Source: Afifella sp. IM 167 (GTDB lineage: Bacteria > Pseudomonadota > Alphaproteobacteria > Rhizobiales > Afifellaceae). Taken from it: 64,000 bases of DNA. Shown piece after piece: positions 38,636 to 49,629 of this stretch. The position numbers and the translations under genes were made by a program. Each line of letters starts with the position of its first letter. The stretch's first letter is position 1. The notes under the pieces are model-generated. The model searched no databases and had not been told where the DNA came from. It saw only the letters and a list, made by a program, of their open reading frames with translations. The stretch spans positions 469,953 to 533,952 of the forward strand of contig NZ_NSLC01000002.1 of the NCBI RefSeq assembly GCF_020144925.1, read 5' to 3'.

Positions 38636-38827
38636 ACGAGTTCTTGGGCGGCGGCGACAAACGCGCCGGAAGCCTCTGCGATGACAGCTGTTTGAAGCAA
38701 CTGTCCCGCTCGCCCTTTACGCTTTCGAAACCTTTCATTTCGGGGAATTTCGCGGTTGTGCGTTTTCGCACGGAACTTACTGCCGGGTTAACGAATTATC
38801 CCGGCGTACTTTCCGGAGGCGAAGGCA

Positions 38828-39370
38828 ATGTTCAGTCTGACGAGGGGTTGGGGGCGCAACGCAGCGATCGCCATTGCAGGCCTCGCCGCGACGGTGCTCG
38901 TCGGCACGGCGCAGGTGAACTCCCTGAACGCTCCGCTTCCGCACAACCTGCCGCAGGCGGCTCCCAAGGCCGATCGGCTCGACCTCGTTTCCTACCATCC
39001 TCAGACCCCCTCCCTGAACGACGACCAGCGCTCGGCCGTGCAGAACGCCGTCGAGACCTTCGTCTGGGGTCTGTCCAACAAGGAGCCGAAGGTCGTCTGG
39101 GCTTTCGCCACCGAGTTCGAGCAGAGCCGCTTCGGCACCGAAGAGGCCGCCTACAGCTTCTTCTCCAAGATCCATCCGCCGCTGGTGCACGCCAAGCGTA
39201 TCCAGATCGACAGCGTCTTTACCGACGGCGAGCTGACCCGCGTGAACACCTATGTGCGCGATCGCATCGGCATCCAGTGGGCAGCGGATTTCGCCCTCTA
39301 TCAGGACGATGCGGGCGACTGGAAGATCGTCGATTGCAAGCTGTCTCTGGCTCCGGGAGTGTTGATCTGA
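38828..39370 (+). CDS. DUF4864 protein with N-terminal membrane anchor
   Basis: A 180-residue protein with one N-terminal hydrophobic segment (NAAIAIAGLAATVLVGTAQV) that may be a signal anchor. The rest matches the DUF4864 pattern: SAVQNAVETFVWGLSNKE, VWAFATEFEQSRFGTEEAA, FFSKIHPPLVHAKRI, and YQDDAGDWKIVDCKLS. That resembles the NTF2-like fold, suggesting a binding role in the periplasm. It is coupled to the 43-codon gene that starts within its stop codon. Confidence 0.78.
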   Translation: MFSLTRGWGRNAAIAIAGLAATVLVGTAQVNSLNAPLPHNLPQAAPKADRLDLVSYHPQTPSLNDDQRSAVQNAVETFVWGLSNKEPKVVWAFATEFEQSRFGTEEAAYSFFSKIHPPLVHAKRIQIDSVFTDGELTRVNTYVRDRIGIQWAADFALYQDDAGDWKIVDCKLSLAPGVLI

Positions 39371-39501
39371 TGCAAGAACGCCGCGCTCGGGCGGTCGCCA
39401 TGCAGGCGAAGGCCCGTGATTTCCACTACGCGATCGTCTCCACCGGGGTCATGACCGCGCTGATCGCAGCCGCGACCTACCTCGGCTCGCTCGTCCGCTA
39501 G
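39370..39501 (+). CDS. 43-residue single-pass membrane microprotein
   Basis: The ATG shares one base with the DUF4864 stop (TGATG), strongly suggesting translational coupling. The peptide has a basic N-terminal half (MQERRARAVAMQAKARDF) and one transmembrane helix (YAIVSTGVMTALIAAATYLG), ending LVR. The charge distribution predicts an N-terminus facing the cytoplasm. A bidirectional terminator follows at once. No family is recognised; it may partner the DUF4864 protein in the membrane. Confidence 0.65.
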   Translation: MQERRARAVAMQAKARDFHYAIVSTGVMTALIAAATYLGSLVR

Positions 39502-39518
39502 GACCAAGGCTTTTCGCG

Positions 39519-39548
39519 AAAGGGCGACGGATCATCCGTCGCCCTTTT
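39519..39548. terminator. Bidirectional terminator containing the tgt stop codon
   Basis: GGGCGACGG (39522-39530) pairs with CCGTCGCCC (39536-39544) around a five-base loop, flanked by AAA on the left and TTTT on the right. It ends the plus-strand DUF4864/microprotein unit and, read on the other strand, the tgt operon. The tgt TGA lies in the loop, so the last sense codons of tgt form one arm. Confidence 0.88.
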
Positions 39549-40650
39549 GCCATCCCTCACGAACTCCCTCGACATAGTCGCCGTACCTGCCCTCGCCGAT
39601 CGCCTCGCGCGCCCCGGCCATCAGGCTCTGGTAATAGGCGAGATTCACCCAGGTGAGCAGCATGGCGCCGAGCGTCTCCTGCGTGCGCACCAGATGGTGA
39701 AGATAGGCGCGGGAATAGTCGCGCGCCGCCGGGCAGTCGCTTTGCGCGTCGAGCGGGCGCGGATCGACCGCGTGCCTGGCGTTGCGAAGGTTCACCCGGC
39801 CGAAACGGGTGAAGGCATGGCCGTGCCGCCCTGCCCGCGTCGGCATCACGCAATCGAACATGTCGATGCCCCGCCGCACCGATTCCAGGATGTCCTCGGG
39901 CGTGCCGACGCCCATCAGGTAGCGCGGACGATCCTCCGGCAGCGCCGGCAGCGTCTCCTCCAGCACCTTCAACATCACCGCCTGCGGCTCGCCGACGGCA
40001 AGACCGCCGACCGCATAGCCGTCAAAGCCGATCTCCGTCAGGCCGCGCGCCGAGGCGAGCCTGAGCTCGGCAATGTCGCCACCCTGCACGATGCCGAAGA
40101 TCGCCTTGCCGTCGACCGGCACGAAGGCGGCCTTCGAGCGCTCGCCCCAGCGCAGCGACAATTCCATCGCCCGCTTCACCTCCGCTTCCTCGGCCGGAAG
40201 CCGGAGGCATTCGTCGAACTGCATTGTGATGTCGGCGCCCAGGAGCCGCTGGATTTCCACCGAGCGTTCCGGCGTCAGGCGATGCGTCGAGCCGTCGATA
40301 TGCGAGGCGAAGGTGACGCCGTCCTCGTCGAGCTTTCGCAGCTTGGCGAGCGACATCACCTGGAAGCCACCGGAATCGGTGAGGATCGGGAACGGCCAGC
40401 GCATGAAATCGTGCAGGCCGCCGAGATCGGCGACACGCTCAGCCCCCGGCCGCAGCATCAGATGGTAGGTGTTGCCGAGGACGATGTCGGCGCCGAGCTC
40501 GCGCACCTGGCCCGGATACATCGCCTTCACCGTCGCCTGCGTCCCGACCGGCATGAAGGCGGGCGTGCGGATCTCCCCGCGCGGGGTCGCGATGACGCCC
40601 CGGCGGGCATTGCCCTCGCGCGCCAGAATGGAAAAGGAAAAGCCGCTCAT
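39532..40650 (-). CDS. tgt: tRNA-guanine transglycosylase with degenerate zinc site
   Basis: Exchanges guanine-34 for preQ1 in tRNAs for Asp, Asn, His and Tyr during queuosine synthesis. The 372-residue protein, from ATG 40650, has the active-site segments [20 protein letters not shown] and [15 protein letters not shown]. The zinc region differs from the Zymomonas and E. coli enzymes: the C-x-C-x-x-C motif reads S-D-C-P-A-A, and the later His is Val (LLTWVN). Only one of four ligands remains. The start overlaps the queA stop by four bases. Confidence 0.95.
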   Translation of the reverse strand: MSGFSFSILAREGNARRGVIATPRGEIRTPAFMPVGTQATVKAMYPGQVRELGADIVLGNTYHLMLRPGAERVADLGGLHDFMRWPFPILTDSGGFQVMSLAKLRKLDEDGVTFASHIDGSTHRLTPERSVEIQRLLGADITMQFDECLRLPAEEAEVKRAMELSLRWGERSKAAFVPVDGKAIFGIVQGGDIAELRLASARGLTEIGFDGYAVGGLAVGEPQAVMLKVLEETLPALPEDRPRYLMGVGTPEDILESVRRGIDMFDCVMPTRAGRHGHAFTRFGRVNLRNARHAVDPRPLDAQSDCPAARDYSRAYLHHLVRTQETLGAMLLTWVNLAYYQSLMAGAREAIGEGRYGDYVEGVREGWQKGDG

Positions 40651-41747
40651 TCGGGTCTCAGGGAAGGCGTCGCCGGCGCCAGCAGCGAAGCGTCGCCATA
40701 GGAGTAGAACCGGTACCGCTTTTCGATCGCATGGGCATAGGCCGCCTGCATGCGCTCCAGACCGCAAAAGGCCGAGACCAGCATGAACAGCGTCGAACGC
40801 GGCAGGTGAAAGTTGGTCAGGAGGCGGTCGATGGCCCGGAAGCGGTAGCCCGGCGTGATGAAGATGTCCGTCTTGCCCGAAAAGGGCCGCACGGTGCCGC
40901 TCGCGTCGGCCGCGCTCTCCAGGATCCTGAGCGCCGTCGTACCGACCGCGACCAGCCGGCCGCCCCGCCGGCGCGTCTCGTTGATCGCCTCGGCCGTCTC
41001 AGGGCTGACCTCGCCCCATTCGGCGTGCATGACATGGGCCTCCGTCGTCTCGCCCTTGACCGGCAGGAAGGTGCCGGCGCCGACATGCAGCGTCACGAAG
41101 CGGCGTTCGATCCCGCGCGAGGCGAGGCGATCCAGGAGTTCGTCGGTGAAATGCAGACCCGCCGTCGGGGCGGCGACGGCCCCCGCATGCGCGGCATAGA
41201 TCGTCTGGTAGTCGGTGCTGTCTTCCCCGTCCGGGGCGCGCTTTGCCGCGATGTAGGGCGGCAGCGGCATCGCCCCGCGCGCCCGGATCGCCTCGTCGAG
41301 AACGGAGCCCTCGAAGGCGAAGGCGAGCGTGATCGCGCCCCCCTCGCCTTTCGCCTCGACGCTGGCCTCCAGCATGTCGAGGAAGCACGCTTCGCCCTCC
41401 CCGCCGAAGCGCAGCCGGTCGCCGACCCTGAGCTTGCGTCCGGGCCTTGCGAGCGCCAGCCACCGTGCCCCGTCGAGGCGCTCGATCAGCGTCGCCTCCA
41501 CGCGCACCTCCGGACCGCCCTCTTCGCGCGCCAGCCGGCGCCCGGCGAGCCTTGCGGGAATCACGGCCGTATCGTTGAGGATCAGAAGGTCGCCGGGCTC
41601 CAGAAGCTCCGGCAGGTCGCGCACCTGAAGGTCGTCGAAAGGGCCTTCGGCGGGCACGCAGAGCAGCCGCGCCGCATCGCGCGGGCGCGCCGGCCGGAGA
41701 GCGATGAGCTCCTCCGGCAGGTCAAAGTCAAAGGCATCTACACGCAT
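40647..41747 (-). CDS. queA: S-adenosylmethionine:tRNA ribosyltransferase-isomerase
   Basis: Adds the epoxycyclopentane group from SAM to preQ1-tRNA, the step after Tgt in queuosine formation. The 366-residue protein starts [19 protein letters not shown], has [16 protein letters not shown] and the [17 protein letters not shown] segment, and ends [21 protein letters not shown]. Four-base overlap with tgt supports co-translation. The two cyclophilin genes precede it on the same strand, 60 bases away. Confidence 0.96.
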   Translation of the reverse strand: MRVDAFDFDLPEELIALRPARPRDAARLLCVPAEGPFDDLQVRDLPELLEPGDLLILNDTAVIPARLAGRRLAREEGGPEVRVEATLIERLDGARWLALARPGRKLRVGDRLRFGGEGEACFLDMLEASVEAKGEGGAITLAFAFEGSVLDEAIRARGAMPLPPYIAAKRAPDGEDSTDYQTIYAAHAGAVAAPTAGLHFTDELLDRLASRGIERRFVTLHVGAGTFLPVKGETTEAHVMHAEWGEVSPETAEAINETRRRGGRLVAVGTTALRILESAADASGTVRPFSGKTDIFITPGYRFRAIDRLLTNFHLPRSTLFMLVSAFCGLERMQAAYAHAIEKRYRFYSYGDASLLAPATPSLRPE

Positions 41748-41807
41748 CGTCTGAGGGCGCCCCGAAGCCGCCGGCAGGAAAGGCGCCGAAGGCCGGGCGC
41801 CGGAAGG

Positions 41808-42269
41808 TCAGGCGTCGGCCGCGACCTTCATCGAGGTGATGGTGTCGGGATCGCGCGGCGGCTCGCCCTTGTTGATCTGGTCGACGACGTCCATGCCGTC
41901 CGTCACCTCGCCCCAGACCGTGTACTGGCGGTCGAGCCAGGGGGCCTCGGCAAAGCAGATGAAGAACTGGCTGTCGCCGGAATCGGGGCTCTGCGCCCGC
42001 GCCATGGAGACGGTGCCGCGCTTGTGCTTCTCGCTGGAAAACTCCGCCTTCAGCTTCTGGCCGGAGCCGCCCGTTCCGGTGCCGTTCGGGCAGCCGGTCT
42101 GCGCCATGAAGCCGTCGATGACGCGGTGGAACTTGACGCCGTCGTAGAAGCCGTCGCGCACCAGCTCCTTGATGCGCGACACATGGGTCGGCGCAAGGTC
42201 CGGCCGCAGGGCGATGGTGATCTGCCCCTTGCTGGTTTCCATGACGAGTGTGTTTTCTGGTTCTGCCAT
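41808..42269 (-). CDS. ppiB: Peptidyl-prolyl cis-trans isomerase, cytoplasmic cyclophilin
   Basis: A 153-residue cyclophilin without a signal peptide. It keeps the catalytic Arg in FHRVIDGFMAQTG, QFFI in SQFFICFAEAPWLD, and GEVTDGMDVVDQI. It lies 24 bases after a secreted paralogue with the same fold, so the pair arose by duplication and now serves cytoplasm and periplasm. It lacks the Trp of eukaryotic cyclosporin-binding forms at the usual place except in EAPWLD, which is typical of bacterial PpiB. Confidence 0.93.
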   Translation of the reverse strand: MAEPENTLVMETSKGQITIALRPDLAPTHVSRIKELVRDGFYDGVKFHRVIDGFMAQTGCPNGTGTGGSGQKLKAEFSSEKHKRGTVSMARAQSPDSGDSQFFICFAEAPWLDRQYTVWGEVTDGMDVVDQINKGEPPRDPDTITSMKVAADA

Positions 42270-42293
42270 TTCGCTCTCCCGGTGTTTCTGGAT

Positions 42294-42854
42294 TTACTGG
42301 TCGGCCGCCACGCGCATGGAGATCAGCTTGTCGGGATTGTCGACCGTGCCGTTCGCCGAGCGGCTGCCCTTCTTGATATTGTCCACGTATTCCATGCCGT
42401 CGACCACCTCGCCGACGACGGTGTACTGGCCGTCGAGGCCCGGCGCGGGCGCGAACATGATGAAGAACTGCGAATTGGCGCTGTCCGGATTGCTGGAGCG
42501 GGCCATGCCGACCACGCCGCGCACGAAGGGCTCGCTGGAGAATTCTGCCTTGAGGTCGGGCAGATCCGAGCCGCCCATGCCGGTGCCGGTCGGATCGCCG
42601 GTCTGCGCCATGAAGCCGTCGATGACGCGGTGGAACGGCACGCCGTCGTAAAAGCCCTGCCGCGCCAGCGTCTTGAGCCGCTCCGCGTGGTTCGGCGCCA
42701 GGTCGGGGCGCAGCCGGACGGTGACGGTGCCGTCCTTCAGCTGCAGCAGCAGCGTATTTTCCGGGTCGGCGCTCTGGGCGAAGGCGGAACCGGCGAGCGG
42801 CGCGGCGCAGAAGGCGACCACGAGAAGCGTGAGCGCGGCGAGGCGTTTCAGCAT
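42294..42854 (-). CDS. Peptidyl-prolyl cis-trans isomerase, periplasmic cyclophilin
   Basis: A 186-residue cyclophilin with a cleavable signal peptide (MLKRLAALTLLVVAFCAAPLAGSAFAQ). Catalytic segments FHRVIDGFMAQTGDP, SQFFIMFAPAPGLD and GEVVDGMEYVDNI are intact. The start is ATG 42854; the longer open frame to 42911 is arginine-rich and overlaps coaD. It probably assists folding of exported proteins. It sits between coaD and the cytoplasmic cyclophilin. Confidence 0.92.
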   Translation of the reverse strand: MLKRLAALTLLVVAFCAAPLAGSAFAQSADPENTLLLQLKDGTVTVRLRPDLAPNHAERLKTLARQGFYDGVPFHRVIDGFMAQTGDPTGTGMGGSDLPDLKAEFSSEPFVRGVVGMARSSNPDSANSQFFIMFAPAPGLDGQYTVVGEVVDGMEYVDNIKKGSRSANGTVDNPDKLISMRVAADQ

Positions 42855-42891
42855 GTTCGGAAAATCCTTGTTGGTTCGGCGCGGACGGCGC

Positions 42892-43398
42892 TCATTCCTT
42901 CTGGCGCGCAACGGCCTGGCGGACCGCGTCCGCCGCCGAGGCCGGCACGAAAGGACCGATATCGCCGCCCATGAAGGCGATCTGGCGCACGAGCGTGGCC
43001 GTGATGTGGCGGTGATGCGGGCTCGCCGGCACGAAGACGGTCTGCAGCCAGTGCGCCATCGTCAGGTTCATGCCGACCATCTGCATTTCGTAATCGAGAT
43101 CCGTCCCGTCCCTGAGGCCGCGAATGAGGATCGTCGCCCCGACCTCGCTGGCGAAATCGACGACGAGATTGTCGAAGCTCCGGACCACCAGTTCCACGCC
43201 TTCCGTTTCGGCGAGCGGGCCCGCCACCTCCTGGATGAGGGCGATGCGCGTGTCGAGGTCGAGAAGGCCCGTCTTGGTCGGATGCCGCCCGATCGCCACG
43301 ACGACCCGATCCACCAGCGCGAAGCACGCGCGCAGGATATCGATGTGCCCGTTGGTGAGCGGGTCGAAGGAGCCGGGATAAAGACCTGTGCGCGCCAT
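42892..43398 (-). CDS. coaD: Phosphopantetheine adenylyltransferase
   Basis: Converts 4'-phosphopantetheine and ATP to dephospho-CoA, the penultimate CoA step. The 168-residue protein has GLYPGSFDPLTNGHIDIL with the nucleotidyl-transferase T-x-G-H motif (14-18 region), IRGLRDGTDLDYEMQM and the C-terminal HITATLVRQIAFMGGDI. It lies 49 bases after the LysE-type gene and 37 before the periplasmic cyclophilin, on the same strand. Confidence 0.97.
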   Translation of the reverse strand: MARTGLYPGSFDPLTNGHIDILRACFALVDRVVVAIGRHPTKTGLLDLDTRIALIQEVAGPLAETEGVELVVRSFDNLVVDFASEVGATILIRGLRDGTDLDYEMQMVGMNLTMAHWLQTVFVPASPHHRHITATLVRQIAFMGGDIGPFVPASAADAVRQAVARQKE

Positions 43399-43447
43399 CC
43401 GTTTCGCTTATCGTTCCGCGCCGCGATCCGCAACGCCGGAAAGGCGC

Positions 43448-44059
43448 TCAGCGACGGCTGAGCGCCATCCAGATGCCGCCGCCGACGAGGCAGGTGCCGC
43501 CGAAGAGCTCCACCAGCCGCACGTTGCGGCGCGACAGGAGAAGACCGGTGCGGCCGGCGGCGAGCGCATACATGCTGTCGAGGAAGGTGGCGACCGCCAT
43601 GAAGATGGCGCCGAGAAGCATCATCTGCGTGACCGTGTTGCCGGCCGGGTCGATGAACTGGGGAATGAAGGCGCCGAAGAAGAACAGCGCCTTCGGGTTC
43701 GACCAGATGACGATGAAGCCCTGCAGGAAGAAATTGCGCGTCGCCCTGGCCGTGTCGGCGCTGCCGAGCGTGCCGTCGGAGCGCCACAGCTTGATGCCGA
43801 GCCAGATGAGATAGGCCGCGCCCGCCAGCTTCAGCCAGAAGAAGGCCTCGCCGAGAAAGACGACGACCGCCGACAGGCCGAAGGCGAGGATCGCCACCAT
43901 GATGGCGAGGCCGGCCTGGGTGCCGGCGACGTTGAGGAGGCCGGCGCGCGCCCCGTGGCGCATGGAATTGGCGATGATCACCGTGACGGTCGGGCCCGGC
44001 ACGATGACGATCGCGATGCAGGCGGCGAGATAGGTGAGAAAGGTCGAAAGCTCGATCAT
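43448..44059 (-). CDS. LysE/RhtB-family exporter
   Basis: A 203-residue inner-membrane exporter with about six hydrophobic helices. The LysE-family motif IAIVIVPGPTVTVIIANSMRHGARAGLLNVAGTQ (read here in parts) is near residues 15-48; IWSNPKALFFFGAFIPQFID follows later. The start at ATG 44059 has GGAGG eight bases upstream. The family exports amino acids or their derivatives, but the substrate is not determined. It lies 22 bases after gyrA. Confidence 0.9.
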   Translation of the reverse strand: MIELSTFLTYLAACIAIVIVPGPTVTVIIANSMRHGARAGLLNVAGTQAGLAIMVAILAFGLSAVVVFLGEAFFWLKLAGAAYLIWLGIKLWRSDGTLGSADTARATRNFFLQGFIVIWSNPKALFFFGAFIPQFIDPAGNTVTQMMLLGAIFMAVATFLDSMYALAAGRTGLLLSRRNVRLVELFGGTCLVGGGIWMALSRR

Positions 44060-44081
44060 CCACGCCCCCTCCTTTACGGGG

Positions 44082-46913
<2,832 letters not shown>

Positions 46914-47175
46914 GGAAAGAATCGATTGCTGTGGAAGTTGAACCCCGTTTTACCCGGAATCGGCGCCGAAGCCAAGCAAGGCGCGGGATCAATACACGTT
47001 TGAAATCAACGGCTTACAGATAAGTTTAGCGAAACGGTGTCGGCACGGCGCGCCGGGCAGGCGAATTCGGCCGCGATCGCTGCCGCGATCGACGCGCCGC
47101 CGATGGGCGATTGCGGGCGAATAGCGGGGCCGTGACGCGGTTTGCAGAGGCGCGCGCGGCCTGTATGCCATCTCC

Positions 47176-47799
47176 ATGGATCAGCTGATCACCGCCTTCG
47201 TGACGCTCTTCGTCACCATCGACCCGGCCGGGCTCGCACCGCTTTTCATCGCCCTGACCAGCGGCATGGAGGCGCGCGAGAGACGCCGCGTCGGCTTCAG
47301 GGCCGCGATCATCGCCTTCGTCATCCTCGTCCTCTTCGCGCTTGCCGGCACGGCGATCCTCGCCCTTTTCGGCATCACGCTGCCGGCCTTCCGCATCGCC
47401 GGCGGGCTGCTGCTCTTCGTCATCGCCTTCGAGATGATTTTCGAAAAGCGCGCCGAGCGCCACGAGCGGACGACGACGCGTCTGTCGGCCGACGAGATGA
47501 GCCATCTGGCAGTGTTTCCGCTGGCGATCCCGCTGCTGGCCGGCCCGGGCGCCATCTCCGCCACCATCCTTCTGGCGGGACAGATGTCCGGCTTTGCCGG
47601 CAAGGCGGAGCTCGTCGGCGTCATCGCCGCCATCCTGGCCATCACCTTCGGGGTCTTCGCCCTCGGCGAGCGCATCGAGAAGCTGATCGGCGATACCGGC
47701 CGCATGGTGATCTCGCGGCTTCTGGGCGTCATTCTCGCCGCCCTCGCCGTGCAGTACGTGGCGGACGGCATCGTCGCCTTCGTCAACGCCCCGGCATGA
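47176..47799 (+). CDS. MarC (UPF0056) family membrane protein
   Basis: A 207-residue inner-membrane protein with six hydrophobic helices. FVTLFVTIDPAGLAPLFIALT at the N-terminus, RIAGGLLLFVIAFEMIF in the middle and FPLAIPLLAGPGAISATILLA later are the MarC/NAAT family signatures. The family was once linked to multiple antibiotic resistance, but its role is not established. It diverges from gyrA over about 260 bases and ends at a duplicated terminator. Confidence 0.92.
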   Translation: MDQLITAFVTLFVTIDPAGLAPLFIALTSGMEARERRRVGFRAAIIAFVILVLFALAGTAILALFGITLPAFRIAGGLLLFVIAFEMIFEKRAERHERTTTRLSADEMSHLAVFPLAIPLLAGPGAISATILLAGQMSGFAGKAELVGVIAAILAITFGVFALGERIEKLIGDTGRMVISRLLGVILAALAVQYVADGIVAFVNAPA

Positions 47800-47800
47800 A

Positions 47801-47865
47801 AAAGGCCGGCCGCACAAGGCGGCCGACACAAAAAAAGACCGGCCGCTCAAGGCGGCCGGCCTTTT
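47801..47865. terminator. Duplicated bidirectional terminator between marC and the PfpI gene
   Basis: Two related hairpins lie in tandem. The first is CGGCCGC (47807-47813)/GCGGCCG (47819-47825) with an ACAAG loop. The second is CCGGCCGC (47839-47846)/GCGGCCGG (47852-47859) with a TCAAG loop. The second is followed by TTTT on plus and, through a run of seven A upstream, TTTTTTT on minus. The outer AAAAGGCCGGCCGC and GCGGCCGGCCTTTT can also pair. It serves both convergent genes. Confidence 0.85.
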
Positions 47866-47887
47866 CCTTGATTCAGTTCCTGAGGGC

Positions 47888-48451
47888 TTACGCGGCGTGG
47901 CGCTGCGTATGGCGGCCCTCGGAAATCTCCTCGGCCATCTTGGCGCAGAAGGCCGGCAGATCGCCCGGATTGCGGCTCGTCACGATGCCCTCGTCGACGA
48001 CCACTTCCTCGTCGAGCCAGTTGGCGCCGGCATTGACGACGTCGGTCTTGATCGACTTGTAGCTCGTCATGTCGCGGCCCTTGGCAATGCCCGTCTCCAC
48101 CAGGAGCCACGGGGCATGGCAGATGGCGCCGATCGGCTTCTTCTGCTCGAAGAAGGCGCGCACGAAGGCCAAGGCCTTGTCGTTGGCGCGCAGGATATCC
48201 GGATTGATCTGGCCACCCGGCAGCACGAGCGCGTCGTAATCGTCGGCGCTGACGCCGTCGAGCTTGCGATCGACCGGTACCTCGCGGCCCCAGTCCTTCT
48301 TGTCCCAGCCACGGATCGCGCCTTCCTCAGGCGAAACGACATGGACCTCGGCGCCCGCGCCGCGCAGCTGCTTGAGGGGCTCCTCCAGCTCGGACTGCTC
48401 AAAACCATTGGTGGCGAGGATGGCGACTTTCTTGCCGGTGATGTCGTGCAT
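47888..48451 (-). CDS. DJ-1/PfpI family protein (YhbO/YajL-like)
   Basis: A 187-residue glutamine-amidotransferase-like protein. The nucleophile elbow GAICHAPW carries Cys111, with Glu18 in NGFEQSELEEP and His112 adjacent, as in PfpI/YhbO. ALVLPGGQINPDILR and TSRNPGDLPAF also match. Family members are described as proteases, deglycases or general stress proteins, and the precise activity is debated. It is monocistronic, with the duplicated terminator downstream. Confidence 0.9.
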   Translation of the reverse strand: MHDITGKKVAILATNGFEQSELEEPLKQLRGAGAEVHVVSPEEGAIRGWDKKDWGREVPVDRKLDGVSADDYDALVLPGGQINPDILRANDKALAFVRAFFEQKKPIGAICHAPWLLVETGIAKGRDMTSYKSIKTDVVNAGANWLDEEVVVDEGIVTSRNPGDLPAFCAKMAEEISEGRHTQRHAA

Positions 48452-48564
48452 CGAAAATCTCCTTCTGTTCGAATTGCCCGCCCGTCTGTCTTGGGTTGTT
48501 AACGGAGGGCCGGCGGCGAACGTTCCGTCTTTTTCCCTTTCGCCGGCTCAGCTATCGTGACGGC

Positions 48565-49185
48565 ATGCGACTGATTTTCCCGCTTTTTCTGGGCGCTTTG
48601 CTCCTCGCCGGATGCGCCACGCATTCCTCCTCCACGCACGGCGCATGGGGGGACTGGTACGCGGCGCGCGGCGCGCGCGCTCCAAAAGGAGAGAAGGTCT
48701 ATGTCTGCCATGCCTTCGGCTGCCTGAGGACGAGCCCGGTCACCTTCTCTCCGGCCGAGCTGAAGCGGATATCGGCGCCCTTCCGGCGCGCGGGCTCGCC
48801 GCAGGCGGAGCGCCAGGCGATCTCCAAAGCGGACCAGATCTACGAAGAGATCGTCGGCGCCCGGATCGGCACATCGGCCGACCGGGGCGGATTTGAGAAA
48901 ATCGGCGGGGGCGACCCGACGCAGATGGACTGCATCGACGAGGCGACGAACACGACGAGCCTTCTCATCCTTCTCGCCGAACGCGGCATCCTCAAGCACC
49001 ACAGCGTGGAAAGCCCGGTCGCGCGGGGCTTCTTCCTCGACGGGCGCTACCCGCATGCGACGGCGGTGGTCGCCGAGGTGGAGAGCGGGCGGCGCTTCGC
49101 CATCGATTCATGGCCGATCGCCAATGCCGAGCCGCCGGTGATCATGCCGCTCGAAAAGTGGCTTTCCGCGCGCGGCGGTTCGTAA
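48565..49185 (+). CDS. Putative lipoprotein with a transglutaminase-like Cys-His-Asp order
   Basis: A 206-residue protein. A signal peptide with lipobox LLLAGC (Cys17) predicts an outer- or inner-membrane lipoprotein. The C-terminal part has Cys123 in QMDCIDEATNTTSLL, His164 in YPHATAVVAEV and Asp181 in RRFAIDSWP. That spacing and order resemble the catalytic triad of bacterial transglutaminase-like cysteine proteases. I do not recognise a named family. The start at ATG 48565 is chosen over an upstream in-frame codon at 48496, because only it gives a proper lipoprotein signal. Confidence 0.75.
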   Translation: MRLIFPLFLGALLLAGCATHSSSTHGAWGDWYAARGARAPKGEKVYVCHAFGCLRTSPVTFSPAELKRISAPFRRAGSPQAERQAISKADQIYEEIVGARIGTSADRGGFEKIGGGDPTQMDCIDEATNTTSLLILLAERGILKHHSVESPVARGFFLDGRYPHATAVVAEVESGRRFAIDSWPIANAEPPVIMPLEKWLSARGGS

Positions 49186-49215
49186 GGGACCCCGACAAAA
49201 AATGCCCTGACAAAC

Positions 49216-49254
49216 GAAAGCCGCCGGCAGGGGCGTGCCCCGCCGGCGGCTTTC
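49216..49254. terminator. Long-stem bidirectional terminator
   Basis: GAAAGCCGCCGGC (49216-49228) pairs perfectly with GCCGGCGGCTTTC (49242-49254); after one bulged A the stem continues as GGGGC/GCCCC with a two-base loop. It lies 30 bases past the lipoprotein stop and about 40 bases past the DUF1127 stop on the other strand. Its symmetry (GAAAG...CTTTC) fits a shared terminator. Confidence 0.85.
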
Positions 49255-49293
49255 GAATTGGAACCGGCCTTGCGGGCCGCGAAGTCAGATAAA

Positions 49294-49455
49294 TCAGAAA
49301 GCTGCTTCGCGGGCGACGCGGCGGATCTCGCCGGGAGTGATGCCGATATCATGCAGTTCACGCACGGAAAGACCCTGAAGCTCCTTCACGGTGCGCTGAT
49401 AGCGGCGCCAACGGCGAAAGCGACCCAGAAGGCCCTTTGCGGACGTGTGCATCAT
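49294..49455 (-). CDS. DUF1127 small arginine-rich protein
   Basis: A 53-residue protein starting MMHTSAKGLLGRFRRWRRYQ and ending RRVAREAAF; the motif ELQGLSVRELHDIGITPGEI is the DUF1127 signature. The first of two adjacent ATGs (49455) has GAGG a few bases upstream. In Agrobacterium, DUF1127 proteins influence phosphate and carbon metabolism and RNA turnover through their Arg-rich region. An AT-richer, gene-free 170-base stretch upstream should hold its promoter. Confidence 0.9.
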   Translation of the reverse strand: MMHTSAKGLLGRFRRWRRYQRTVKELQGLSVRELHDIGITPGEIRRVAREAAF

Positions 49456-49629
49456 AAACCTCGATCAGACAGAAGTGTCGTTCGGACTGTGTCGTTATTG
49501 ACGAGGCGGATATAGCCATGCGCGCGCGGATTTTGCAGTGCACAATACGCATGGCTGGGATGCCTTAAAAGCGGGCAACCTGCACAATTTATTCACACAT
49601 CAAGCTCGCCTCAGGCGGGAAACTGCACG

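Noticed and set aside
39532..40650. Sequencing error or pseudogene as explanation of the Tgt zinc-site changes
   Set aside because: Three separate substitutions occur with the frame and all catalytic segments intact and with queA still coupled, so decay or error is less likely than real sequence divergence.
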